Below, one piece after another: positions 1 through 10,364 of a stretch of 64,000 bases of DNA (position 1 is the stretch's first letter; the number at the start of each line of letters is the position of its first letter). Made by a program: the position numbers and the translations under genes. Location of the stretch: positions 22,498,950 to 22,562,949 of the forward strand of contig NC_090177.1 of the NCBI RefSeq assembly GCF_024679245.1. The letters are read 5' to 3'. The notes beneath the pieces are model-generated. The model worked only from the letters and a program-made list of their open reading frames with translations, did no database searches and was not told the origin of the DNA. The DNA is from Pseudorasbora parva. Lineage: Eukaryota; Chordata; Actinopteri; Cypriniformes; Gobionidae.

Positions 1-1476
1 AGGGAAACTTCAATACTTGATTGGTTTCCGTTATTTGAAGGGGAAATACTACAATTGTGTTGGTAATTGGGGGATACTTGGATGTCTGTGATGTAATTCC
101 ATTTAATTAAATATCTGTGGATAATTTGGTCTGGGAATGTCATTATGCCCTTGGAACGGAGGACATGTTTTCCCTCTCATGCTCATTTTCCTAATGCACA
201 CGCTTTTATATAAGTACATCTCAGGCTTGTAACGAATTAATATGGCAATGAAGGATAGGGGATGGAAGTGTAATTGGACAAGCAATCTCCCTTGACGCTA
301 AATGGCCTCTGAAGACAGCGGCCGCAGGGCTGGGGATGAGATAGCTGGGAGGAGAGCTCCTCTGCGGGCTCGTGAAGGTCTGGCACATAAAGAACCGTCC
401 GTCTGAGAACTTGCAGAACAATGGGAAATGTAATTAGGAGCTGGCTGTGGCTTTTAAACACTCAGCTAGAGCGGAAACAAACAGACGGGGGGGAAAGAAA
501 CATCCATGTATCGAAAACGTGCAGTGTGATCAATAGCCCACGGTACGGAAAGCATCAAAGGGGGGAATGTTTTGTGACTTCACTCGGCACCTCGCAATTT
601 CTCTCAGAACTGCAGGGTTTCAAAGCAATCTCTAATGTCGTTAAACTTCTATTAAAAAGCAGTTAGAAGAGTATATTGCCTCCATTTCTCTATGAGTCAG
701 ACGTATACATTTTAGGTAACATTTTAACACGTTTCCGATCTCTTGGTAAACAGTAAGGTTAATCAAAATATCAATCAAACATAATTACCTAGCAGTGCCA
801 CATGGACAGTGTTTCAAGGAGATAATATCTATTGTCTAATAACTAATAGCTGCTGCAGAATAAAATTCATCTCAAAGTTGGATTTCCAACAGAAGATTTT
901 CCTCAAACTCTCGGACAGAACATCCTATGAAGCAGGTGATTGTGCAATTATTGTGCACCGGGCCTCGACTCAGCATGGCCATTTCTTCAACAACAAAAAA
1001 AAGCGACATTAACAGTGCACTAAAAAAAAAAAATTCTACAAAGACCATGTGCCCCATCATACACCTGGTACAATGCTAGTTTCAGCCTGGCGCAGTAATC
1101 TTTTTCTCGTCCAGCGCCACGTTGTTTAAATAGTGAATGCACTCGCCCCATCTTTTCACCCATGGGCATGCTGGTCTGAAAACAATGTGTATTCAGGTGC
1201 ATTGAGACCAAACCTGGTCTAAAGTCAATATCTACCTTTATTCTGTCGTTAAATTCTCAAAAGTGGATTCGGGCATGCCCAAAGTGCACCTGTGCCATGC
1301 GCTCAGAACATTTAAATAGGGCCTACTGATAGTTTCACATTATCCAAATCATAGTCAATGTCAGGAATTGACCCGCTTGAGCTGCAGCTTAACCGTAAAA
1401 TACTATTGGTGAACTTAAGTGATTTATTAGAAGGTCAATTAACTCACTCATACATCATTTAAGTATGAGATTAATT
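1..1476. other. Unique agrn intronic DNA, no feature recognised
   Basis: On the minus strand this lies downstream of the 39-base agrn exon, so it is intron unless an exon escaped notice. I looked for the Cys-rich follistatin exon (ACRGMLCGF-type) and did not find it. Short open frames on both strands carry no known motif. A few A runs occur, but no transposon end was recognised. Confidence 0.5.

Positions 1477-1546
<70 letters not shown>
1477..1546. repeat. (TA)n microsatellite
   Basis: About 70 bases of alternating T and A, with one TACA interruption near the start and a short CA run at the end. Confidence 0.97.
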
Positions 1547-1554
<8 letters not shown>

Positions 1555-1696
1555 ACATGAATGTAATATTTCAACGTATATCTTTAAAAATGCACAAGTA
1601 AACTTTAAGTTACAAAATACTAAAATAACACATGCTATTTTCTATAATTTAAATATAAAATTACGTTTCATTAGACTAAAATGAATGACAAAAAAT

Positions 1697-2122
1697 TAGG
1701 GATGCACAATATATCGGCTCGGCCAATATATGATCATTTTTAATGTTATCATTAACGGCCTGAAAACTAAATTTGGCCAATATATTAAAGCTGATAAATA
1801 TTGATTCAAATAAATATGGATTTTTCCCTTCAGCCAATACACTTCAGATGTGCATTGTTCACTAGGACGGTTTTCTGAATCACTTGAAATATAATTGAAA
1901 TCACTTTAAAAGGGAAAATATGACTGAGTCCAACGTGCAGCACAAATCTGTCATATAGGCTACACAAAATAATAAATGTAATGTAACATTATAATTGTGC
2001 GCTTGGGACATGGATTTAGTTGTAAGACTTTTGTTTTTGTAATCAGGCTTTCAAAAATTATATAAAAATTTGAATTCATATCTATCTGCAAATATATAAG
2101 TTATCAGCTTTGAAATATATTA

Positions 2123-2194
<72 letters not shown>

Positions 2195-2260
2195 AACAGA
2201 TAACAGATAAATATATATACATCTGTTATCGGGCAGAATTTTTATATCGGTACATCCCTA
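1697..2260. mobile_element. Non-autonomous hAT-type element
   Basis: The ends are inverted: TAGGGATGCACAATATATCG on the left and TATCGGTACATCCCTA on the right. The flanking 8-mers CAAAAAAT and TTAAAAAT match at 6 of 8 positions and look like an eroded 8-bp hAT duplication. The ends resemble those of the element at 52893-53964. The interior is AT-rich, has no transposase, and contains a (TA)n tract at 2126-2191. Confidence 0.7.
2126..2191. repeat. (TA)n microsatellite inside a hAT-type element
   Basis: A run of about 33 TA units, followed by a doubled AACAGATAAC-like stretch. Confidence 0.97.
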
Positions 2261-3076
2261 TTAAAAATGAACATCAAAAGAAAACATCAAAAGAAAAGTG
2301 GTGACAAAAAAAACACACACACAAACACAAAAAAAAAGTTTTTATGGTTCGTTTGCTAGTCCTTTGGACATTTAGGACAACCAAGCTGAAAACTTTCAAT
2401 ATGTTTGCACGTGTGTACTGGAGTTAATTATACGACATGTAATTTTGGCACATTAATATCAACTACACCCACACACATGCAGCTATTTTGTTCGAGTATT
2501 TACGACGGTGTCCATAATGAAGCTCCCTCCAGCTCATAAAGAGAAGCATCTCCACTGCCAGCAGCTCAGGAGTAACCTCTAAAGCCCATTTCATGTTGTC
2601 GCATATAAATATTCATTAACAGAGTGGGGAAACCAGCTGTTTCTCCCAATTAATCTGTGCAGAGATATGCCATTTGCCAATAAATTGTTGTTGTATAATT
2701 AATGACTCTCATTGCATGGTGACAACGATAGAAACAATACCGCGTTTAATATTGAGATTTATATTCATAAACTTGGCAAAAACAAGCAGCTAATCAGCTT
2801 AAGTAATAAAAGGAGGGGGAAAATTTTTTTAGCTGCATGCCCGAGAAGTCACCCACCCTGCATCCCACCAGTCCAGATAAATCAAGATGTCAGGAGATTT
2901 CTACATCAAAGCAGATGTCCCTTCCTGCTTCTCGCTGACCATGTTAACAGGCTACACACAAGCAGACGATGGGAAGCGACGCGGTGAGGACGCCCACTTC
3001 AAACAGCAAACGGGCCTGAGCTGAGATCATTATCTGGGCAGGCTGAAAACACTCTGGTCAGGAGAATTCTTATGGG
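2261..3076. other. Intronic DNA next to the 39-base agrn exon
   Basis: After short A/C-rich stretches, 2500-2960 is unique sequence of balanced composition with several TAATTA-type cores (for example around 2650 and 2697). It codes for nothing I recognise. The block 2560-2720 has the look of a conserved intronic element, but that needs an alignment. Confidence 0.4.
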
Positions 3077-3082
3077 ACTTAC

Positions 3083-3121
3083 CATCAGGAGGAGGAGCCG
3101 GTGTGAAGTGAACAGGTTTAT
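3083..3121 (-). CDS. agrn: Agrin shared 39-base exon after the membrane anchor
   Basis: A phase-1 to phase-1 microexon. Its bases read AT, then codons for KPVHFTPAPPPD, then G. This matches the linker that joins either the TM anchor or the NtA domain to the first follistatin-like domain in vertebrate agrin (human reads KPGTHFTPVPP). The acceptor is CTGCAG with a long pyrimidine tract (reverse complement of 3128-3145). The donor is a full-consensus GTAAGT (3082-3077). Spliced to 10202 it gives NN-YKPVHF in frame. Because the length is a multiple of three and the phases match, it could serve both the SN and LN transcripts. The next exon, expected to begin with a Cys-rich follistatin segment, was not found in 1-3076 and probably lies left of the window. 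Confidence 0.88.
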
Positions 3122-3447
3122 CTGCAGAGGAAGAAAAGAGAGAGAGAGGCACATTAGTTAAAAGGAAGATGTCTGGACAGTCCCAGGTGGTCAGAAGTCG
3201 TTTTGAATGAGTGGGTGGACAGTGGACTACATGATTCTTTCACAGAGGTTAAATCTCAAAAAGAATAGATTAAGAGAGATCAGTTAGAATATGAGATGAA
3301 AAGAATGTTCCGGGTTAAATACAACTTGAGCTCAATCATCAGCATCCATGGAGTGACATGCTGTCAGTTACCACAGTGATGCCCTTAAAGCACTGAAATA
3401 CATGTAAAACATCAAGTTACATTTTTAATTTATAGCCATAATACTTA

Positions 3448-4368
3448 TACACTACAGTTCAAAAGTTTAGGGTCAGCAAGACTTTTATTAAGAAAGAAAT
3501 TAATACTTTTATTTAGCAAATTGATACATTTATTAAACATGATGGTAATAGGGTAAAACAGGGCTAAGGCGCACAAGGGTAAAATTTCCCTCTAAACCAC
3601 TTTCCAAAACATCCGCTTTTCAAGATACATATGGGAATTTGACTAATCCTTGATGTGATCGCTGGCAGCAGCGTAAAGTTGATTCTGTGCTGCTAATTTG
3701 ATCTAATATTTGATGTTTTATAAAATGTTGATTTAAGTAACAAACAAGAGTCGCTAAAATGATTGAATATATTTTGAGACAAATGTCTTGTTAATGATTT
3801 TCAGTTTTTTTCAAGATAATTAAAGCAGTTTTTAATAACTAAAGAATATGTAAAAGTATGATACCATTATATATAATGGTAATATATAATAAAATATGAC
3901 AAGTAATGGTAATAAAACGAATGTGTCAGAAAAAAAACCTCATCTTGATCATTTCAGATAACCGATAGAAAGGTATGTAATGGATTATACTCAACAAATC
4001 AGCTGTCAGCTGTTAAATTTAAGTGCACAATTAGATAATACCTATTTAGGTCAACTAAGCTTAATTTAGTTTTGTCTGTTGTAAAAGGTTGCATTAGCAA
4101 TTAAAGAAGAAAAAAAAACACTTAAGCAAAACATGGCCAGGTCAAAATGTTGAATCATTTTGGTTCAAAATTGTTATACAATTTACTGGTAGAATTTCTG
4201 GGTATAATGTCACAGTTTACTTTATTTTGTTATCCTCACTTACATAACTATAGTGTCCTGCACCCACTAGTAAAAAAAATATATCTGGTGTCAAATAATT
4301 TTTGGTTTGACTGTATATATACACATGCATGACCCCACATTGACCCCAAGCTTTTAAATGGTAGCGTA
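3448..4368. mobile_element. TA-flanked terminal-inverted-repeat element
   Basis: The left end TACACTACAGTTCAAAAG (then TTTAGGGTC) is mirrored by the right end GACCCCAAGCTTTTAAATGG (then TAGCGTA). These match a dispersed cyprinid DNA repeat whose ends read ACTACNGTTCAAAAGTTT. No transposase is visible. The 921-base interior may hold further insertions, since 3545-3720 does not resemble the family core I recall. Confidence 0.65.
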
Positions 4369-4944
4369 TGCGTTAACAAAATCTGAGAGATGGAATCACT
4401 TTCACAGACTTTAAATCAAGAAACAATGCTTAAAAATTGTTTCAAATTGAAACTTTGTTGGACAGATGAATTTACACCAAAAGGCAACCAAAACAAACAC
4501 AGCTTTTGACTTGATTTTCTTGTGAGTTTGACAACAAAAGATCTTTTCAGCTGCTTTTCTTTGTTATTTTTAAAGCTCACACTATACTATATCATGGGTG
4601 AACAAACTAAATACATCTTTATTTTAGGGACTGAGCTGAAACAGCTTTATGTCTGTCTGTAATAGCGCATTTTCAAATCACTGGCTGACAATGGCTATAA
4701 TGTTAGCATTTTAAACACTATAGAGAATGTGAACGTGCATTTTCATTTTCATTATGAGCCAATTCAAGGGATGGAACATCTGCACGCTTACATAATAATG
4801 TCAGAGAAATCAAGATTAAAAAACAACTTGAATGTTTTAACTTTGTATCCCTACAATGCTAGTCAGCTGGGTTCAAAACAACATTTAATACTGCTTTCAT
4901 TAGATGGAGGGGGGAAAGAAAAACCCACTTTTTTTTATACATAT

Positions 4945-5050
4945 TTTCTTTTGTCTTCCACAGAAAAATAAAGTCATACAGGTTTGGAATGATATCAGGG
5001 TGAGTAAATGATGACATAATTTACATTTTTTGGTGAACTATCACTTCAAG
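4945..5050. mobile_element. End fragment of a TTAA element (AGGGATAGTTCACC family)
   Basis: GTCATACAGGTTTGGAATGA, a GGGTGAGTAAATGATGACA block and TTGGTGAACTATCACTTCAA match the 3' end of this abundant cyprinid family. The terminal CCCTTTAA has decayed to CACTTCAA. The other end was not found nearby. Confidence 0.7.
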
Positions 5051-5404
5051 CTCTTACACTAATAAATGTTAAAATATTCAGACAACAAAACCAGCCAAAA
5101 ACGTTGGGCTGAAACTCATTAAAATCAGCGCCGACTGAAAGCGAGAACTGCCACAGAAGTTGGAAGCGACCCCACTCACTCTAACTTTCCTCCAAACCGA
5201 AGTGATTTTAGAAACACTGAACTTGCGTACCTTATTACTCTTGACAGAACCGGCTTTTCAACAACACGCGCATGAAGCCATCTAGCTAAAGTGCAGCTAC
5301 AACACCCTGCTTTTGCAGGCGGAAATAACCAACGCCACAAAACTATCACATCAATTGCCCAGCCAGCCGGTTGCGCTTACATATACACACACTCCCACAC
5401 ACAG

Positions 5405-5430
5405 GGCTGGAGCTGGAGCTGGAGCTGGAA
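5405..5430. repeat. GGAGCT hexanucleotide tandem
   Basis: About four copies of GGAGCT/CTGGAG in a row. Confidence 0.85.
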
Positions 5431-5595
5431 TCTCTGCTCCTCTCTTCACCAGCACCCCCAACTGCCAGAATAGAGTTTAATTTTAGGCTCACTTCAAATT
5501 GCTTGTCAACAACTGAGCGCAAGGAAGATTGGAGAGCCGGCTCTGGAGGTAGAGAGAAAGAAAAACCGAGGTCTGTGTGAACGAGGGAGCGAGCG

Positions 5596-5701
<106 letters not shown>

Positions 5702-6057
5702 GAGAGGGGAAAGAGAGAGGAAACGGGTTGCTGTGCTTCTCTCCTTGAATAATGAAGTGTCTGTTGAACTGGTCCGAGAGTCAATCATGACAGTTACAGC
5801 GTTTCATCCTCCGGGAAACAGCGCCATAGCTGAGGGTGAATAACACACACACAGATGTGTATCACAGAGATAAAACATATACTGCTCACATACTGTAATG
5901 CATAACCCTGTGCACAGCTCGACTTTCTTATATGTCCAGTGGCAGTAAAGGACAAAACAGCTGTCTGTGCAGGTCTCACGGGAACGTTTGTTTCGGATGT
6001 AAATGATACATGACTGAGAAATTCAACACAAGGCTCACCTCAAGCCCATTTGCTTTA

Positions 6058-6110
6058 CTTAAAGGGATAGTTCAGCCAAAAAAGAAAACAGTGTCTCGGT
6101 GCATACAATG
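6058..6110. mobile_element. Left-end fragment of a TTAA element
   Basis: TTAAAGGGATAGTTCAGCCA followed by an A run is the left terminus of the AGGGATAGTTCACCC family. No matching right end follows, so it is a solo end or truncated copy. Confidence 0.6.
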
Positions 6111-6153
6111 ACAATTAAATGAGCCCAATGCTGTTTAGACTACACTCTCTTAT

Positions 6154-6335
6154 GGTCACACTTTAGATTAAAATACCATTCTCACTATTAACTAACTATG
6201 ACATTATAAACTCCTAATTACTGCTTAGTAAGTTAGCAGTTAAGTTTAGGTATAAAAGGATGTAGAATATGGTCATGCAGAATAAGTGTAATTAAAATGC
6301 TTTATAAGTACTAATAAACAGCCAATATATAGGTA
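6154..6335. repeat. Dispersed cyprinid repeat, copy 1
   Basis: Contains GGTCACACTTTAGATTAA, CTCACTATTAACTAACTATG, GTAGAATATGGTCATGCAGA and AAGTACTAATAAACAGCCAA in the order of a common cyprinid DNA repeat. A second copy in the opposite orientation lies at 32712-32893. Confidence 0.7.
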
Positions 6336-6373
6336 AAGTAAATACCACTGATTTTCTCTCCATCATGGCACTT

Positions 6374-7480
6374 GTTGGTGGGTGGGATATATTAGGCAGC
6401 AAGTGAACATCTTGTCCTCAAAGTCAATGTGTTAGAAGCAGGAAAATAGGCAAGTGTAAGGATTTTAGCGAGTTTGACAAGGGCCAAATTGTGATGGCTA
6501 GATGACTGGGTCAGAGGATCTCTTGTGGGTGTTCCCGGTCTGCAGTGGTCGATATTTATCAAAAGTGATCCAAGGAAGGAACAGTGGTGAGCCTGACGAC
6601 AAGGTCATGGGTGGCCAAGGCTCATTGATGCATGGGAAGTGAAGGCTGGCCCGTGTGGTTGGATCAAACAGACGAGCTACTGCAGCAAAAAGTGCTTAGA
6701 AGTTAATGATTGTGTCAGAAAACACAGGGCATTGCAGTTTGTTGCGAATGGGGTTGCATAGCTGCAGACCAGTCAGGGTGCCAATGCTGACCCCTGTCCA
6801 CCGCCGAAAGCGCCAACAGTGGGCATGTGCGCATCAGAACTGGACCACGGAGCAATGGAAGAAGGTGGCCTGGTCTGAGGAATCACGTTTTCTTTTACAT
6901 CAATGGCCGGGTGTGTGTGCATTAATTACCTTGGAAACACATGGCACCAGGATACACTATGGGAAGAAGGCAAGCTGGCGGAGGCAGTGTTATGTTTTGG
7001 GCAATGTTCTGCTGGGAAACCTTTGGTCCTGCCATCCATGTGAATGTTACTTTGACACATACTCCCTACCTAAGTATTGTTGCAGACCATGTACTGTACA
7101 CCCTTTCATGAAAACATATTCTCTGGTGGCTGCGGCCTCTTTCAGCAGGATAATGCGCCCTGCCACAAAGCAAAAATGGCACAGGAATGGTTTGAAGAGC
7201 ACAAGAATAGTTTGAGGAGCACAATAAGTTTGAGGTGTTGAGTTGGCCTCCAATTCTCAATTGAATCGAGCATCTGTGGGATGTGCTGAACAAAAAAGTC
7301 CTTTCCACGGAGGACCCACCTCGCAGCATACAGGACTTAAAGGATCTGCTACTAACATATTGGTGCCAGATACCACAGCACACCTTCAAGGTCTAGTGGA
7401 GTCCATGCCTCGACGGGTCAGGGCTGTTTTGGCAGTAAAAGTGGGACCAACACAATACTACGATCAAAATGGTATGCCTC
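6374..7480 (+). pseudogene. Tc1/mariner transposase pseudogene
   Basis: Reads as a decayed Tc1-like transposase across several frames. Near 6470 is the DNA-binding start (EFDKGQIVMAR). From 6750 the frame gives SCRPVRVPMLTPVHRRKRQQ and AHQNWTTEQWKKVAWSEESR. Further on are QQDNAPCHKAKM-like sequence (7145-7180), an EHLWDVL-like stretch and VESMPRRVRAVLA (7399 on). The first catalytic Asp is replaced by Glu (GAG at 6877-6879). About a dozen bases of the SPDLNP block are missing near 7255, and frameshifts break the frame elsewhere. Terminal inverted repeats are not clear. The copy cannot make active transposase. Confidence 0.9.
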
Positions 7481-7482
7481 TG

Positions 7483-8220
7483 TATATATATATCGGTAAA
7501 AATATATTTTTATATAATGTAATAAATTATTATTATTTTTTATTAAAAATATTTGGGCTGCGCCATGATGATACAATATTATACTGATACTTGAGTCACA
7601 ATGGAATAACATTGCAATTCTTTATGCTTAGTTACTCAATGCTGTGATATGTTAGCACAGCTATGTAGGCAATTGGAAGCCAGGGACAGCTAGAAATTTT
7701 ACAGTTCAGGGATTTTAAACAAAAATATTTGATAATTTGTATTAGAATTAGCATAAAAAATTTTAAATGTTGAATATTGTTGAAAATAGGGAGAAGAAAA
7801 TTATCACAATATGTTACCTCGTAATACTATACCAATATCCTCAATCTATGACTCAAGATTAAACAGTTAACCCCAATTAAGAGAAAATCTGAGGAGGTGA
7901 AACGTACAGTAGAATTCAATCAATGTAGACTCTATTCTTTCTATTCAACCAAAATTAAAAAATGAGAACAAGCGAAGAACGTAATTCCACAAACCACTGA
8001 AAATAATTGAGGATAGATGACAAAGAAGCAAGATAAATATTGCAGAATTACTATACATAAATTGACGTATTAGAAAATCAAGTGAATTGTGTGTATGCAT
8101 CTCATGCCACTGCATAATTTAAATTTACAATCAATATTTTATATAAAAAAACTATTGTATTTAATAATTTATTTGATAAAAAGCCATGTAAAAAGCACGA
8201 TAAGGCAGATATATTCGGCC
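7483..8220. other. AT-rich stretch, possibly decayed repeat
   Basis: Follows directly on the Tc1 copy. Sequence such as GATACAATATTATACTGATA resembles the interior of a hAT-like fish repeat, but no pair of ends was found. No coding potential was seen. Confidence 0.3.
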
Positions 8221-8229
8221 AGCTGTTAC

Positions 8230-10190
8230 CCCAAATAGACCTCAACGTGAAGTGTCATACAGACGGTCATATCTGTAAATATCTGTGCATATTGCCAGCC
8301 ATATGTTTTCATTCAGTGTCTGTCCTCCTCTTTCCTTTTCTGTTGTATTATCTAGTTTGCTGATGTGTATGTATGAGCTGATGGATTTGGTTGTGGAGCT
8401 GAGCAGCTCTAGTCCTGTGTGGCCTCTCTTCTCTGTGCCTGCTAAATGAAAATGGAAATGACTAACCTTTGGTCTGTATCCCACTCCAACAAGCTTTCAA
8501 ACGCTACGATGCACCTCTTCATGTTAATGGTACTCCTTTCACTCCATCCTGTTTTTTTACTCATCTTTGAGGAGCAGGGATGGAGTGCTCTAACTGAGTT
8601 TATGTTTAAATCTAATGGAATCTGTCTGGATTAAATCGATTTTGCGACATGGTCGGCTTATAAATGAACCTCACACTCAGACTCCTTTATTGAGGGATGG
8701 AGAGGGCACATTTTCAGAATTTCATGAAGGGCCCTTTTTGGTCTTTTATTTTAGAGCTAATGTAGAGGCACTGTGGATCACTTTAAGTGAGGGCACAGGT
8801 AGGATTATGAGAAATGAGGTAGGAAATAGTTTACAGAGGGCTGGACGCTCTCTCGTTTTGATTCCTCTCACTGTTTTCTTCTTTCTAGAGCCTTTCTTCC
8901 AGCAATATTAAACATATTCTTATCCAAAAAGGTGTATATTACGATCTCTATAGAGGAGGATGATACATATATCCTACATACAGGGCCCAAAAAAAACAAA
9001 ATGTAAAAATCGCTCAAATTAGAGACCTTCACTAAAGAAAGATTCAAATCAGAGCGAGAATGCCTGTTCATTTTGTTGGGCATATTGTGTTATATAACTT
9101 GTCAAATATTTCCATTAACACTATACATGTGTCTTTAAAAGTTAAATAATAATTGTTTCTGGTATAACTTTATGGCACCTTGCGTGAAAACAGAAAAAAG
9201 TCACTAAACTCAAGTGTACACAGACCAAAAAATGCTGAAACAATAGTGATAATAATGTGTGTGCTGGACAATATTGATACTAATGTGTGTGTGGTCTGTG
9301 CAAGCTTCCCGTTAAAACAGTCATCTCAATTTCAATCTCATTAAGAGTTTAATGAGCCATCAGCACTGATGCATAGCAGAACCATTTTCTAATCATTTAA
9401 ACTTTCTTCTGTAGCACAGCATCCTAACAAAATATATACGTTTGCTCTTAGATAGCTCAATTCTGTGAAACTGAATTCACAGAGGAAGAAAACACGGGAT
9501 GCAACGATGCAAAAACGGCAGATAAAAACCAACAGAGATAGCAATACATCCAAAACAGGAAAAGAGCAGTGTTACCTGCTGCTCCGTGTCATCAAAGAGC
9601 ATTTTGACATGCTCAGGAGCTCACGTTTCGTCTCCAATCTTTTCTTTGTAAGCACAGTGCCAAATCTATCTGGCAACACACACCGGCTGGCGGGGCACCC
9701 TAAGATACCAAAGCGTTTGCAGATTCACTCAAGCAGATACAGTAAGCACTGAAGCTAATGCCAAGCTTTCACATCCAAAGGCATTTAATCTGCCCCCTTT
9801 ATCCCACTGTGCAGTCTAAATACCACTGCTTCAGGGATGACAGAATGCCACCGAGCTGTGTTTTTAGACACAAGCGCTCAAGCACTTTGTAGGATGAGGA
9901 CAGTTTATCTGTGTCATCCTTAATCATTTCACTGTCAGGCAGGGGATCGAAGCCTACGCATTAGGGATTAGTTTTTGATTGCCATCGATCCTTATTGAAC
10001 CATCCATCCGTCATTGTGTCTCCCTCTGCCTCCGTGAACATCACTGTAAGAAAACTCTACTGAGCCCACAAGGGAAAGAACCACTATTCTGAAACTTATC
10101 AGGCAACAAAAATGATACGGGGTCATGCACAAACACAAACAGACAAACACATATATATATATACATACGCTGCACGTCATGTTTCACTAA
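8230..10190. other. Unique agrn intronic DNA
   Basis: No transposon ends and no splice-bounded coding segment were recognised. Open frames of 60-98 codons here have no domain signature. A short CA/TA run lies near 10145-10165. Confidence 0.45.
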
Positions 10191-10201
10191 CTGTGACCTA
10201 C

Positions 10202-10364
10202 AGTTATTGAGGAAGAGGAGTACGGCGAAGCCGAGCGTGGAAGTGGCCAGCAGTATGAGACAGATGTTGCAAGGAATCATGAAGTACCGCACGACCAGCG
10301 ACACTTTGTGCTGGTACATGCGGTCCCGCTCTGGGGGCGGCGTGGGGTACTGACAACTGGTCAT
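10202..10364 (-). CDS. agrn: Agrin, transmembrane (SN/TM) isoform first coding exon
   Basis: This exon encodes 54 residues plus one base of the next codon. It gives the amino end of TM-agrin, a type II membrane heparan-sulfate proteoglycan of neurons. Residues 1-26 are a basic, proline-containing cytoplasmic tail (PTPPPE at 7-12). About residues 29-52 form the anchor, including MIPCNICLILLATST and GFAVLLFLNN, which I recognise as the near-invariant TM-agrin anchor of mammals and birds. The start is the ATG at 10364-10362: an in-frame TGA lies upstream at 10463-10461 with no ATG between, and position -3 is A. The exon ends AACT before the donor GTAGGT (10201-10196). Joining to the exon at 3121 restores a Tyr codon and continues in the agrin order. 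The tail differs from the mammalian one apart from its Pro-rich start. Not seen: the NtA exons of secreted agrin. Confidence 0.92.

Noticed and set aside
10196..10202. Alternative donor at AG|GTCACA, six bases further on
   Set aside because: It lacks the +5 G and does not give the Tyr codon that joins to the exon at 3121; GTAGGT at 10201 does both.
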